DNA of 64,000 nucleotides from Candidatus Adamsella avium (GTDB lineage Bacteria; Cyanobacteriota; Vampirovibrionia; Gastranaerophilales; CAJFVJ01). The stretch lies in NCBI GenBank assembly GCA_904420445.1, contig CAJFVJ010000003.1:330441-394440 (forward strand), written 5' to 3'. The notes beneath the pieces were generated by a model. The model saw only the letters and a program-made list of their open reading frames with translations. It searched no databases and was not told where the DNA came from. This document shows, piece by piece, positions 35,827 through 45,500 of this stretch; position 1 is the stretch's first letter; every line of letters starts with the position of its first letter. The position numbers and the translations under genes were made by a program.

Positions 35827-36711
35827 TTAAAAAATACTCATATTAATAGATTTTACCTCTTCCCAAAGTGCCATCAGTTTGCATTCATCATATAAAATAT
35901 TTTCAATAAATTCTTGCCAGATTTGTGGACTATTATTTAAGGAATAGCCATCATTAATCTCATGCCAGTTACTGGATGCCATATTTTCAAGTAGTCTCTC
36001 TAAAGATTCTGGAGTGTTAATTTTAAAATTTCTTAACATATTTAATAATATATTAAAAGACTTGTTTTTTATGTTTCTGTATCTATCCTCTAAACCATAC
36101 AAATCAATGAGTTTTAGAACCGATACGTTTTTCTCATTTATAATATTAGGACTATTGCAGTCATAATGTAATGCATTATATATTTTGAAATGAGATTCAG
36201 GATGTTTTTGAAAGGCTTTATATAATTTTAGATTTTCTAATGCTTCTTTAAATTCACGAGGAGTAATCGTTTTAATATGTTTTTCTATTCTATTGCATTC
36301 CATGCAAGTTGGTATTAGATTTTGCGGATTTAATGCAAATTGAGGATATTTATGTTTTGGGAAAAAATGATCAAGATCCGCTGTTGGCACATCGGAAGCC
36401 GATTTCCCAGAGGTTTCAAGTAATTGACCACAAAATGGACAGCGTTTTTCTACATTTCTAAAAAAATCTCTTTTGAATTCTTTTTTAATATCAGATGAAA
36501 GTTCCTCATATCCATCAATTAACATAGAACTCAACTTTTTATGTGCATCTGACTTATCTGGTGTAAACAAAAAATCACCTGAAAGATCTTTAAAATAATT
36601 ATTGTCGTGTTCATAATCAGATATTGCAAATTTATTTCCATCAATAGATAGAAGCTTAAATTTATCAATAATTTCATCTGCAATTTCTACAATTTTATCT
36701 TTAGCAGTCAT
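35827..36711 (-). CDS. HNH endonuclease (PtuB-like)
   Basis: 294 residues. C91-x2-C94, DLDHFFPKH with H115, NPQNLIPTC and C136-x2-C139-N140 form a complete HNH zinc-supported nuclease core. The gene overlaps the upstream ATPase gene by 11 nt. ATPase plus HNH pairs of this kind are the composition of Septu (PtuA-PtuB) and of related retron effectors; no reverse transcriptase is present here. The likely role is DNA (or tRNA) cleavage controlled by the ATPase. Confidence 0.7.
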   Translation of the reverse strand: MTAKDKIVEIADEIIDKFKLLSIDGNKFAISDYEHDNNYFKDLSGDFLFTPDKSDAHKKLSSMLIDGYEELSSDIKKEFKRDFFRNVEKRCPFCGQLLETSGKSASDVPTADLDHFFPKHKYPQFALNPQNLIPTCMECNRIEKHIKTITPREFKEALENLKLYKAFQKHPESHFKIYNALHYDCNSPNIINEKNVSVLKLIDLYGLEDRYRNIKNKSFNILLNMLRNFKINTPESLERLLENMASSNWHEINDGYSLNNSPQIWQEFIENILYDECKLMALWEEVKSINMSIF

Positions 36712-38092
36712 TGTTATTATTTTCCTTCTTTTTATAATTACAACAACTATCAGCTTTTTCTAATTGATTAATTTTGCTTCTGATTTTCCAACGCCATTCA
36801 CCAGGACCTACTTGTTCTAAAAGCTCTTTTAATTTTTCTTTTTGATCTTTTAAAGAAATGCTTTCCTCATCCTTTTCATCTTGTTTAATTTCTTTTACAC
36901 CTTTTAAAGCGGCTTCAATTTCGTGTTTTGAACCCTCCCCAATATCTGCTTCTAAATCAAATAAAGCTTTACCTATATCAACAATATTTGTTGCATAAGT
37001 ATTTAAACATACTGGGAATGTTTTTATTTTATCGTTTACAAGCTCAAAATGATATAACTCATCTCGTTTTACATCAGTAATCAACATTGCAGAATGTGTT
37101 GCGATAAAAACATCATGGTAAGTGTCTTTTAAAGCCTCTTTAATTAAATATATAAAATGCCTTTTCCAGTTTTCATTAAAGTGAGTTTCTGGTTCGTCTA
37201 ACAATAATAATGAACGATTTTCTTCTCCCTTTAATTCTCGCATTAACATAATCAAAGCAAATCTTCGGATAAACCCCAATTCTCCGTCAGATAGTGATTC
37301 ATCTATATGCAAAAATTTGTCTTCATCTTTTGATTTATTTAATTTTTTATATAAAAAGCCAGTATCTATAATTCTGTTAACAGAATCTTCTTCGATTGTG
37401 TTATCTAATAATTTTCCTAAAGTTGTAAAAGAAGAAGCTGTATTTTTTATTTTGTCAATATTTACTGTTAAACGAGTTTTGTAAAAATTCCTTTTATGAT
37501 CGAATTCCCCTTTTTTCTCGAAATTAATGTTTTTAATAGGAAAAGTCTCTTCGTCATAATTTCTAACATCAATCCACACTTGAAAAGGTTCAAATGTTGC
37601 TTCATTTTTGAAAATTATTTTTTTAAATTTATCTATTATTTTTTTATTATTATTGCTTGTCCAAGCCCCTGAAAGGAATAACGCACTTAATACATATTTA
37701 ATTTCTTCCCTTTCAAATGACATAAAATCTGCTGTTATATTATCAAAATATTCAATATTTCTATTAGAATTACCCGTATAAAATTTTATAACTTTTTTCC
37801 AGAAATTGTGCTTCGGCTCGGGTTCAATTTTTTCATAGTCTCTAGGTGAACAGTTTCCACAAATTAATTCTCCAATGTTATCTTTTATATAATGTTGAAA
37901 AATAACATCAGGATTACCCATATGAGTTGCAATTTCGTATAATGCATCTAGAAAAGTACTTTTCCCTGCTCCGTTCTTTCCAACTAACAAGTTTAAATTA
38001 AGCGTTTCTTTTTCTGCTTTTTTATTTAAATCTAGACTAAAACCATTTAAGCATTTATAATTTTTTATAAATATTTCGGATAATTCTCTCAT
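36701..38092 (-). CDS. SMC/RecF-type AAA ATPase (PtuA-like)
   Basis: 463 residues. Walker A GKNGAGKS at 38-45, an ABC-type signature region SDGELGFIRRFAL at about 267, Walker B LLLLDEPETHFN at about 300, and the switch ATHSAML at about 330. This is the overcoming-lysogenization-defect-like/AAA15 architecture without a long coiled coil and without a TOPRIM domain. The C-terminal 100 residues are charged and helical. The start overlaps the stop of the methyltransferase-like gene (TAATG), and its own stop overlaps the HNH start. In Septu and related systems such an ATPase senses phage and controls the nuclease. Confidence 0.75.
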   Translation of the reverse strand: MRELSEIFIKNYKCLNGFSLDLNKKAEKETLNLNLLVGKNGAGKSTFLDALYEIATHMGNPDVIFQHYIKDNIGELICGNCSPRDYEKIEPEPKHNFWKKVIKFYTGNSNRNIEYFDNITADFMSFEREEIKYVLSALFLSGAWTSNNNKKIIDKFKKIIFKNEATFEPFQVWIDVRNYDEETFPIKNINFEKKGEFDHKRNFYKTRLTVNIDKIKNTASSFTTLGKLLDNTIEEDSVNRIIDTGFLYKKLNKSKDEDKFLHIDESLSDGELGFIRRFALIMLMRELKGEENRSLLLLDEPETHFNENWKRHFIYLIKEALKDTYHDVFIATHSAMLITDVKRDELYHFELVNDKIKTFPVCLNTYATNIVDIGKALFDLEADIGEGSKHEIEAALKGVKEIKQDEKDEESISLKDQKEKLKELLEQVGPGEWRWKIRSKINQLEKADSCCNYKKKENNNNDC

Positions 38093-39981
38093 TAAAAATC
38101 CTCCTCAATATTTAATAAACCTACATAAGGGAAATATCGTTCATAAATATCATCGATATCTGCACGATATTTCAATAGACCTAGAGCTCTTAGAGTTCCG
38201 ATTGTTGAATGTATTTCAGAGGTAGTAAAATCTGTAAAATACTTTTTATCACCTTTTAAATCTTCAAAATAGAATTTTATAAATTCTTCAAAAATTTTTA
38301 TTTGTCTTGGAGCTAAATATTTAGTTATATTTTTCCAATAATTATCTTGTTCAGTAGTTATCATTAATGTTTCAAATAGCGATTTTCTATTTTGTGACTT
38401 AATATTTTTTCTAGTATTAATTTCAAAATAATTATTCTTAATTCTTAATCTATTTTCTTTATACAAAATTTTGATATTTTCAATTTCATTAGTTAAATTG
38501 TCCAAATTTAATTTAATTTCTATTTTAGTCCAACCCTCTTCCTTATTTTTGAAAGATCTGATTGCTTTTGCAACGTCGGAATCTTCTTCTGCAAACCACA
38601 AATTTCCCTCAGCTTTTGGCGGAATATCAGACAATTCTAAATCACTTTTTTGAATATTTTTAATTCCATCTAATAAATTGCTAGTTAATGTTTCTAAATT
38701 ATTTGAAGTATTAATTAAGTTTTGGTTTGAAGTTTTTAAATCATCAACAATTTCACTTAATGATTTTATTTCATTTGGATTTATTTCATTCTCAAAATAT
38801 TGAGGCATTGAAATCTGATAATCGTTTTCTCTTATTTCTTGTAATGTATAAGCTTTGATTTTTGCTATATTATAAAATTCTTTTTCATCAAAAGTCTCAT
38901 TATTTAGGCATTTTTGAACAATTTTTGAAATATCATCTTCCGAAATATTTTTATCTTTAGGTGTTATAAAATATCGTAAGCTATTATGCGGATTATCTAA
39001 CCTATTTTTTCCAACTAAAATTAATTTTTGAATTTTATTATTTTCTGAAAAATTAGATTGTATTACAGCTATTAATGAATTATTCATTAAATATCGTCTA
39101 AATGTCATTTTAAATTTATCTTGGGCAGATAAAAAATTGTTTGCAAATACGCATATAAAACTTGTGTTTTCTTTATCCGGAACACTAAATAATATTTTGG
39201 ATAAAAATGCATACTCAGAAGGAATATTGTTATTTGCACTATATATGTTATTTGCACTCAATTTTTGGTGCATTTCTCCGTATAGTTCTAATTGGTCATT
39301 AAGTGGAGGATCAAATATAAATGTTCTTCCTACAAAACTATTATTTAATCTTAAATCTAAGTATAAAAAATTCTCTGTAGAGATATATAAGCTAAACCGA
39401 TCTTTGTATTCTTCCCATTCTGCTAAACCTAAATAAGTTTCAGCAATATCTTTGCAATATGCATTAATATCATACCCAATTAAGCTTTTTGCATCTAATC
39501 CAGAAAGTAATCTCCCTGAACCAACGCAAGGATCAATATAATATCCACTATTCATTTTTTTTGCAAAAGCTTGCATGATTTTTATTGAAAAATCATCTGT
39601 GGGGATAAGATTTGAAGCTTTTGAATCATTATCAACTAATTGTTGAATTGCGTGAGCAATATCCTTTGGAGAAAAATTTTTAATTAATTCAATAATATAA
39701 TATAGGAGCTCTCTAATTTTATCGGGTACAATTCTTTCACTTTGATTAGTTTTAAATACTGTATATAAATCCCCATAAACACCATTTAAAATATCTTTTA
39801 TATCACTATCTGAAAGTTCATGTATTTTCTTTAAAGTGTTAAATAAACCAGATTTATTCGCATTAAAAACTTGCTTAATCATTCTACAAATTAATGAAAT
39901 ACGTTCTAAGCCATATTTGCCATTCTTATAGAAAATTTCAGATATTATATATATTAATTTTAGAACATCTTTATTCTCCAT
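38092..39981 (-). CDS. HsdM-like adenine methyltransferase-fold protein, possibly inactive
   Basis: 629 residues. The SAM-binding motif I is DPCVGSGRLL (about 150-160), followed by LIGYDINAYCKDIAE, as in N6-adenine methyltransferases of the HsdM group. The catalytic motif IV is FDPPLND where active enzymes have N/D-P-P-Y/F/W, so the stacking aromatic residue is absent. After about residue 400 there is a coiled coil and a C-terminal region that could be a winged helix. It overlaps hsdS by 11 nt and the ATPase gene by 1 nt. It is not a simple duplicate of the adjacent hsdM. It may act as a DNA-binding or methylation-sensing subunit for the ATPase-HNH genes. Confidence 0.65.
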   Translation of the reverse strand: MENKDVLKLIYIISEIFYKNGKYGLERISLICRMIKQVFNANKSGLFNTLKKIHELSDSDIKDILNGVYGDLYTVFKTNQSERIVPDKIRELLYYIIELIKNFSPKDIAHAIQQLVDNDSKASNLIPTDDFSIKIMQAFAKKMNSGYYIDPCVGSGRLLSGLDAKSLIGYDINAYCKDIAETYLGLAEWEEYKDRFSLYISTENFLYLDLRLNNSFVGRTFIFDPPLNDQLELYGEMHQKLSANNIYSANNNIPSEYAFLSKILFSVPDKENTSFICVFANNFLSAQDKFKMTFRRYLMNNSLIAVIQSNFSENNKIQKLILVGKNRLDNPHNSLRYFITPKDKNISEDDISKIVQKCLNNETFDEKEFYNIAKIKAYTLQEIRENDYQISMPQYFENEINPNEIKSLSEIVDDLKTSNQNLINTSNNLETLTSNLLDGIKNIQKSDLELSDIPPKAEGNLWFAEEDSDVAKAIRSFKNKEEGWTKIEIKLNLDNLTNEIENIKILYKENRLRIKNNYFEINTRKNIKSQNRKSLFETLMITTEQDNYWKNITKYLAPRQIKIFEEFIKFYFEDLKGDKKYFTDFTTSEIHSTIGTLRALGLLKYRADIDDIYERYFPYVGLLNIEEDF

Positions 39982-41101
39982 AAGCTCTCCTTGTTAGTTC
40001 GCCGGTGAAGGCGTGGTGGAGGAGGGAATGGAACATGGCTTTGGCATTTTCCAGTTCAGCTTGTTGTGATTTTATGTATTCCTCTATCTCTTGTGCTTTT
40101 TCTGCAAAAAGATCCTGCTTAGGTTTTGGTGGTTTAGGTATAATTATATTTTCAAAATTACCTTTATTTAATATTGGTAAAGTTGTATGACTTGCTTTGT
40201 TTCTAATTAAAGGAGCAATTTGCCTAAATAAATATAACCCAAAAATATCATTAATACTTTCGTCCCATTCAATTGCATTAATCTGTTGATTAAAACAACT
40301 ATCAACAATTGCTTTATCAACTTTTCCTATTGTTGCACCAATACAACAAACTAAAGTACTTCCAGCTCTAACTATCCTACTATTTTTAGCACCTTCTTGC
40401 GTAACATAACGACCATATTTATCTTGTCCTGATTCTAAATCTGCAGGTGTTATGAATGGAATATCACCACCAAACATATTTTCTTTTTTAGACGAAGGTG
40501 TTGAGCCTGTTGTAACTTTTCCCAAGTTTTTAATTTTAAATAATTCATAACTATTGGTATTTTTAGACATATCGCCGAACATTTCTTGGAAGAGTGCGGG
40601 GATGAGGGATTGGGCACTTTCGATACAGGCAGTGCGTAAACGAATTATTTCACTCGCTGCATCTAATACTTTTACAATTTCTTTTACTTCATTTATATCT
40701 TTAGGTATTCCTATTTTTATTTTTGAATATTCTGAAATCCAATATCGTTTATGTTGAGTGTTATTAAAAGGCAATATTTGCATTAAATAATACAAATATT
40801 TTAAAGTATCATTGTCTTTTGCTTTTAATATTTTCATTGCAGAAGATTTTACTTTAAATTCAAAATCAACAAATTTTGACTCTGTTGTAAAGTCATCAAA
40901 TATAATTACAGGTGTATTTTGATAAATACCTTCTGTTTCATTTGTATAGCCTAAGATAAAAGATTTTCCTGCTGTTAGAACTGGTATTGGATAACTATCA
41001 TTATATTCTTCAGAAGCAACTATATAATTTGTTGGTTGTTCATATTCTAAAAGATTTTCTAATGCGACTTTTTCCCAGTTTTTAGGTATATTTTCAAACA
41101 T
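39971..41101 (-). CDS. hsdS: Type I restriction specificity subunit
   Basis: 376 residues with two target-recognition halves: the first about 1-140, the second about 185-320 (KIKNLGKVTTGSTPSSKKENMFGGDIPFITPADLE), each followed by a conserved helical region (KEIVKVLDAASEIIRLRTACIESAQSLIPALFQEMFGD and ELENAKAMFHSLLHHAFTGELT). It reads the bipartite recognition sequence for the HsdR2M2S complex. It overlaps hsdM by 8 nt and the methyltransferase-like gene by 11 nt. Only one copy is present, with no silent hsdS cassettes nearby. Confidence 0.92.
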   Translation of the reverse strand: MFENIPKNWEKVALENLLEYEQPTNYIVASEEYNDSYPIPVLTAGKSFILGYTNETEGIYQNTPVIIFDDFTTESKFVDFEFKVKSSAMKILKAKDNDTLKYLYYLMQILPFNNTQHKRYWISEYSKIKIGIPKDINEVKEIVKVLDAASEIIRLRTACIESAQSLIPALFQEMFGDMSKNTNSYELFKIKNLGKVTTGSTPSSKKENMFGGDIPFITPADLESGQDKYGRYVTQEGAKNSRIVRAGSTLVCCIGATIGKVDKAIVDSCFNQQINAIEWDESINDIFGLYLFRQIAPLIRNKASHTTLPILNKGNFENIIIPKPPKPKQDLFAEKAQEIEEYIKSQQAELENAKAMFHSLLHHAFTGELTRRAYGE

Positions 41102-42551
41102 TTAGCTTCCCTCCAAGTTTTTCTTTTAGGGATTCAAGGAGTTCGATTGATTTTCTTTCTGAGTCCAAAAGAATTTGAACATACTCTAGCGGTGTGTGCT
41201 CAAAAGTTGGCGGGGTATATTCTATTTTTTTGTATCTTGATGGGAGAAGATTGTATTCATTTTCTCTCAAATCTTCTATTGAGACATTGAAAGATTTGTT
41301 TGATTCTGCTTTTGTTTTGTATTTTTCAATGATATCAGGAATATCGTTTTCTTCGATTTCATTTCTTTTATCATCAAGAGTAAAGCCATCATTTTCCATT
41401 TCGTAGAACCAAGTTGATTTAGTTGGTTCACCTTTAGTAAAGATTAGAACTGCGGTTGCAACACCTGCATAGGGTTTGAAAACACCTGACGGCATAGAAA
41501 TTACTGCATCAAGTCTATTTTGCTCAATGAGTTTTTCTCTCAATGTTTTATGAGCTTTTGAATCCGTAGATAAAACACCTGTTGGAATTATTACGGCAGC
41601 TCTACCTCCAATATCAAGTATTCGCATAAATTTTGCCATAAAAAGAAGTTCTGTCTTTTTAGTTTTTACGATTGACGTTAATTTATCTAATACATCATTT
41701 TCATCTAAGCTTCCGCTAAATGGTGGGTTTGCAAGTACAAGAGTATATTTATCTTTTTCATCAGCGTCTTTTGATAAAGAATCTTGCAGGTTAATATTTT
41801 TAGGTTTTATGTTATGCAAAATCATATTCATAAGACCAATTTTATACATTGTCGGGTCAAATTCTCTGCCGAAAAAGACGTTATCATCGATGTTTTTTCT
41901 ATCTTCATCATTCAGCATGTCTCCAAAGATAGGAGAAATTTCTTTGAAATCATCAGATGTACCTTGTTCTAAAATATATCTGTAAGCACCACACAAAAAG
42001 CCACCTGTACCACATGCGGGGTCGCAAATTTTGTCTTGTGGGGTCGGTTGCGTTAGTTTTACCATCATTTCGATAATATGGCGAGGGGTTCTAAACTGTC
42101 CATTATCGCCAGCTGTTGAAATTTTTTTAAGCATATATTCATAAATATCGCCTTTTCTGTCGTTTCCGTCAGAAAAATCCATTTTATCAAGGGTTTGAAC
42201 AGCTGTATCAAGTAGTGACGGTTTTGTAATTAAGCAGACAGAATCTTTTAGTGCGGAATTTATCTCTCCGAGCAATGGAAAAACTTCTTCTCTGTACGTT
42301 TTTAGCATTTTATCCGGTGCAAGCTGTTTGAATTTACTCCATCTGAGATTTTCTCGTCCTTCAAAAAATGATTTTCTTGTTTTACCAAAATGTTTTGCTT
42401 TTTTGTCTTTCAAATCCTCTTGAGATTCAAACATCTTAAAAAATATCAGGTAGGTCATTTGTTCTACTACTGATATTGGGTTACTTATTCCTGAGGACCA
42501 AAATTTGTCCCATAATTCATCAATAATTGCTTTAAATTCTTTATCTGTCAC
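41094..42551 (-). CDS. hsdM: Type I DNA methyltransferase subunit
   Basis: 485 residues. N-terminal helical HsdM domain, SAM motif I CDPACGTGGFL at about 175-186 and catalytic motif IV ANPPFSG at about 274. It methylates adenine at the site read by HsdS and protects host DNA. All key residues are present, in contrast to the second methyltransferase-like gene downstream. It starts 4 nt after hsdR and overlaps hsdS. Confidence 0.95.
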   Translation of the reverse strand: MTDKEFKAIIDELWDKFWSSGISNPISVVEQMTYLIFFKMFESQEDLKDKKAKHFGKTRKSFFEGRENLRWSKFKQLAPDKMLKTYREEVFPLLGEINSALKDSVCLITKPSLLDTAVQTLDKMDFSDGNDRKGDIYEYMLKKISTAGDNGQFRTPRHIIEMMVKLTQPTPQDKICDPACGTGGFLCGAYRYILEQGTSDDFKEISPIFGDMLNDEDRKNIDDNVFFGREFDPTMYKIGLMNMILHNIKPKNINLQDSLSKDADEKDKYTLVLANPPFSGSLDENDVLDKLTSIVKTKKTELLFMAKFMRILDIGGRAAVIIPTGVLSTDSKAHKTLREKLIEQNRLDAVISMPSGVFKPYAGVATAVLIFTKGEPTKSTWFYEMENDGFTLDDKRNEIEENDIPDIIEKYKTKAESNKSFNVSIEDLRENEYNLLPSRYKKIEYTPPTFEHTPLEYVQILLDSERKSIELLESLKEKLGGKLNV

Positions 42552-42555
42552 TCGT

Positions 42556-45500
42556 TTATCCTACTACTTCCTTAACTATGTATCCATCTAAGACTTGTTT
42601 TAGTTCATTCAATTCTGATTCTGAAAATATATCAAAACCTAATCTAGTAAACGGCTGTTCGTATAAACTTTCAAAATCAAAGTATCTGTTCGCTTTTAAT
42701 TGGTTTTCAATTAGTTTTAGACATTGTAACTGTATTGATGTAAGTGTTGTGTGATTTGAAATAAATTTTTGTATTCTTGAATGAACTTCACCCTCGTCAA
42801 CACCGATAATTGAACGGATTAGCAAATCAATATCCTGTGCTTTATCCGGATATAGTTTTTCTAATTGCTTTAATGTGAAATGTGGGTTTTGCTCAAGGAC
42901 TATTGAAACAAGCGATTGAATGTCTTGTTCGGTTGTTTTTTGTCCTCTTTTGATTTTTTGAAGAACGATATTTTCACCTGCAATTTTATTCAAGAATTGT
43001 TCTATATTGTATTTAAATCCTTCGCCAAACGCTGCAAAAAGGTCTAATTGAAGCTCTTTATTGATTTCCACTTCATCAGAAATATCGATTTCTATAATAT
43101 CATCACCGATAGCACTCCTTTGACTGTATTGCATAATTGGAGCAAGTTCATCTTTTATCGTTTCCAATTCCTCAAAATCAAAAGGTGTTGCAAAATCCTT
43201 GGACTTAACTTTATTTATAATTTCAGTTTTGTCTTTGACTTTATTAATTGTTTCTCTCAGGTGGAAAACAGATCTTCTTATTTTATTTTTTACAAGTTCA
43301 ATTTTTTTATCCTGCTGCTTTGTTTCAATCTGTCTTTGTTGAAGAATTTTCCTTTCAAGTTCCAACACTTCCAACTGAATTACACTAATTTCAAATTGCA
43401 TTGCTCTATCTTGAGCAAAAGAAGTCTGATGCCTTTTCATCAAAGGTCTGACTGTAGAATCTAATACATGCAAAAATTCATCACTTAATTCTTGCCAGTA
43501 GTAATCAGTCTTTAAAATTTCATCAAGTTTTAAAGCTTGTTCTTGAACGTCAACTGATTTTTTAGGCAGTGTTTTTATATCATTTTCCAACTGTTCCACT
43601 GTTTTATTTAAGATTTCTTCATCACCTAACTCTTTTGCGATTACTGCTAGAGAAATTCTGGACATAAACAATCTTTCATACAGAGATAGCTGTTCTTTTG
43701 GAACATAACCTTCCGGATTTTCTCCAAAGAATTCGAAATTTGAGTAATGGTCAAAAATAACAAAATATTCTTTGTCTTTGTCGGGGCCAAATAAATTCTC
43801 GCAAAGTCTTGTGCCTCTGCCTATCATCTGCCAGAATTTAACTTTTGAATATATTGGTTTTGCAAATACAAGGTTCAAAATTTCAGGAACGTCAACACCC
43901 GTATCAAGCATAGAAACGGAAATTGCGATATTGATATTATTTTCTTGCTCTTCTCCCTTGAAGTCATCAAGTAGAAGCGAAGCATTAGGATCGTGTGAAT
44001 CAATCAGCCGTGCGTATTTACCTTTGTATTCAGGGTACATTTGATTAAACAAATCCTCAAGTATTTCACCGTGTTTGTGGTTTCTTGCAAATATTATTGA
44101 TTTACCCAGCCGTCCGTTTGAATCCTTTAAGCCCTTGTCCATAAGGGATTTTATAATTTTTCTGTTAGTTTCTTTATTTGTTATTTTTGTTTCTAAATCC
44201 TTGCTTTCAAATTCAAATCTTTCAGGATCCTCTACTTGTTCCGCAAGTTCTTCTTTTTGTTTCTGGCTTAAATCGGAATATTTGATACCTCTTTGCATTA
44301 TACCAGTTTGAACTTTTTGGACTTTATAAGGGACAAGATATTTATCTTTAATCGCATCATCAAGTTCGTAGCTAAAAGTAGGGTTGCCGTCTTCTGTATC
44401 AAACATTGAAAAAGTGTTTCTTGAAATGTAATCAACCGGTGTTGCTGTTAAACCGATTTGGAAAGCATCAAAATATTTGAAGATTTCGCCATATACGTTA
44501 TAAATCGAGCGGTGAGATTCATCTGCAATTATTAAATCAAAAAATCCGGGAGTATATAACTGATATGCTTTTTGCATTGCCGGATATGTCGCAATATAAA
44601 CTTTTGCAGTTTTGTCTTCCCTCGTTTCTGCATTCAATAGAATTCTTGATAAAGAGCTTAAATGTTTATTAAAAGCACTATCAGCCTGCTTTCTTAACTC
44701 ATCTCTATCAACCAAAAATAAAATTCTTTTGACCCAATTAGCATTAACCAATCCGTTGATTATAGACATTGCTGTTCTTGTTTTGCCGGTTCCTGTTGCC
44801 ATTACAATAAGAGCTTTTCTTTGCCCTGCACTAAAGGCTTCATAAGTTTTTCTTATTGCAGAAATTTGGTAATCTCTGTTTGTTATAGATGTATCAATTT
44901 CAACATTTTCCAGGGGTTTACGGTTCTGTCTTTGAAACAGTCTTGTTTCAATATCATCTTTTGAAAACATCCCGTATATGCGTCTAGGGGAATAATTAAC
45001 ATCATCCCAAAAATAAGTTTCAAATCCGTTAGTATAAAATATTAACGGTCTAAACCCCGTCTCCATTTCAACAGAATTTGCATAATAAAGGGCTTGTGTT
45101 TTTCCTTCTTTTGGATCTCTTCTGGTCTTTTTAGCTTCTATAATTGCAATAATTTTGCCTGTATCATCATATAAAGCATAGTCTATATAACCTTTTCCTG
45201 ATGGCGTATTCGGCAGATTGTCTACGGCAACTTCACGTTTAACTGATTTTGTATCGTACTCTTTGATTTCTTTATGATAATCTTCAACCTTCTTGATGTC
45301 CCAACCGGCCTCAATAAGCATTTCATCAATTATATAGTTTCTTGTTTGAGCTTCTGTTAAATCTCCAAGCCTGTCAACAGTTTTTCTGGTTTCTTCTTGC
45401 TTATTTGTAAGTTCTTCTGTTGATGAAGCTGTTATTTTGCTTAAGGCCTCTTCTTTTATTTTTAGTTCTGCCTCTAGTTCAGCACTTCTTTTTCTAGCTT

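Noticed and set aside
35034-38092. Retron with Septu-type effectors
   Set aside because: The ATPase and HNH genes fit, but no reverse transcriptase or msr-msd region is present nearby.
39251-39264. TTTGCACTCAATTT inside the methyltransferase-like gene, matching 22361-22374
   Set aside because: It encodes a local repeat (SANN) in a conserved-length gene; one 14-nt match is not enough to call a site.
41279-41286. TTGAGACA in hsdM as a possible transposon right end
   Set aside because: It lies within an intact essential coding region and has no TGT/ACA context.
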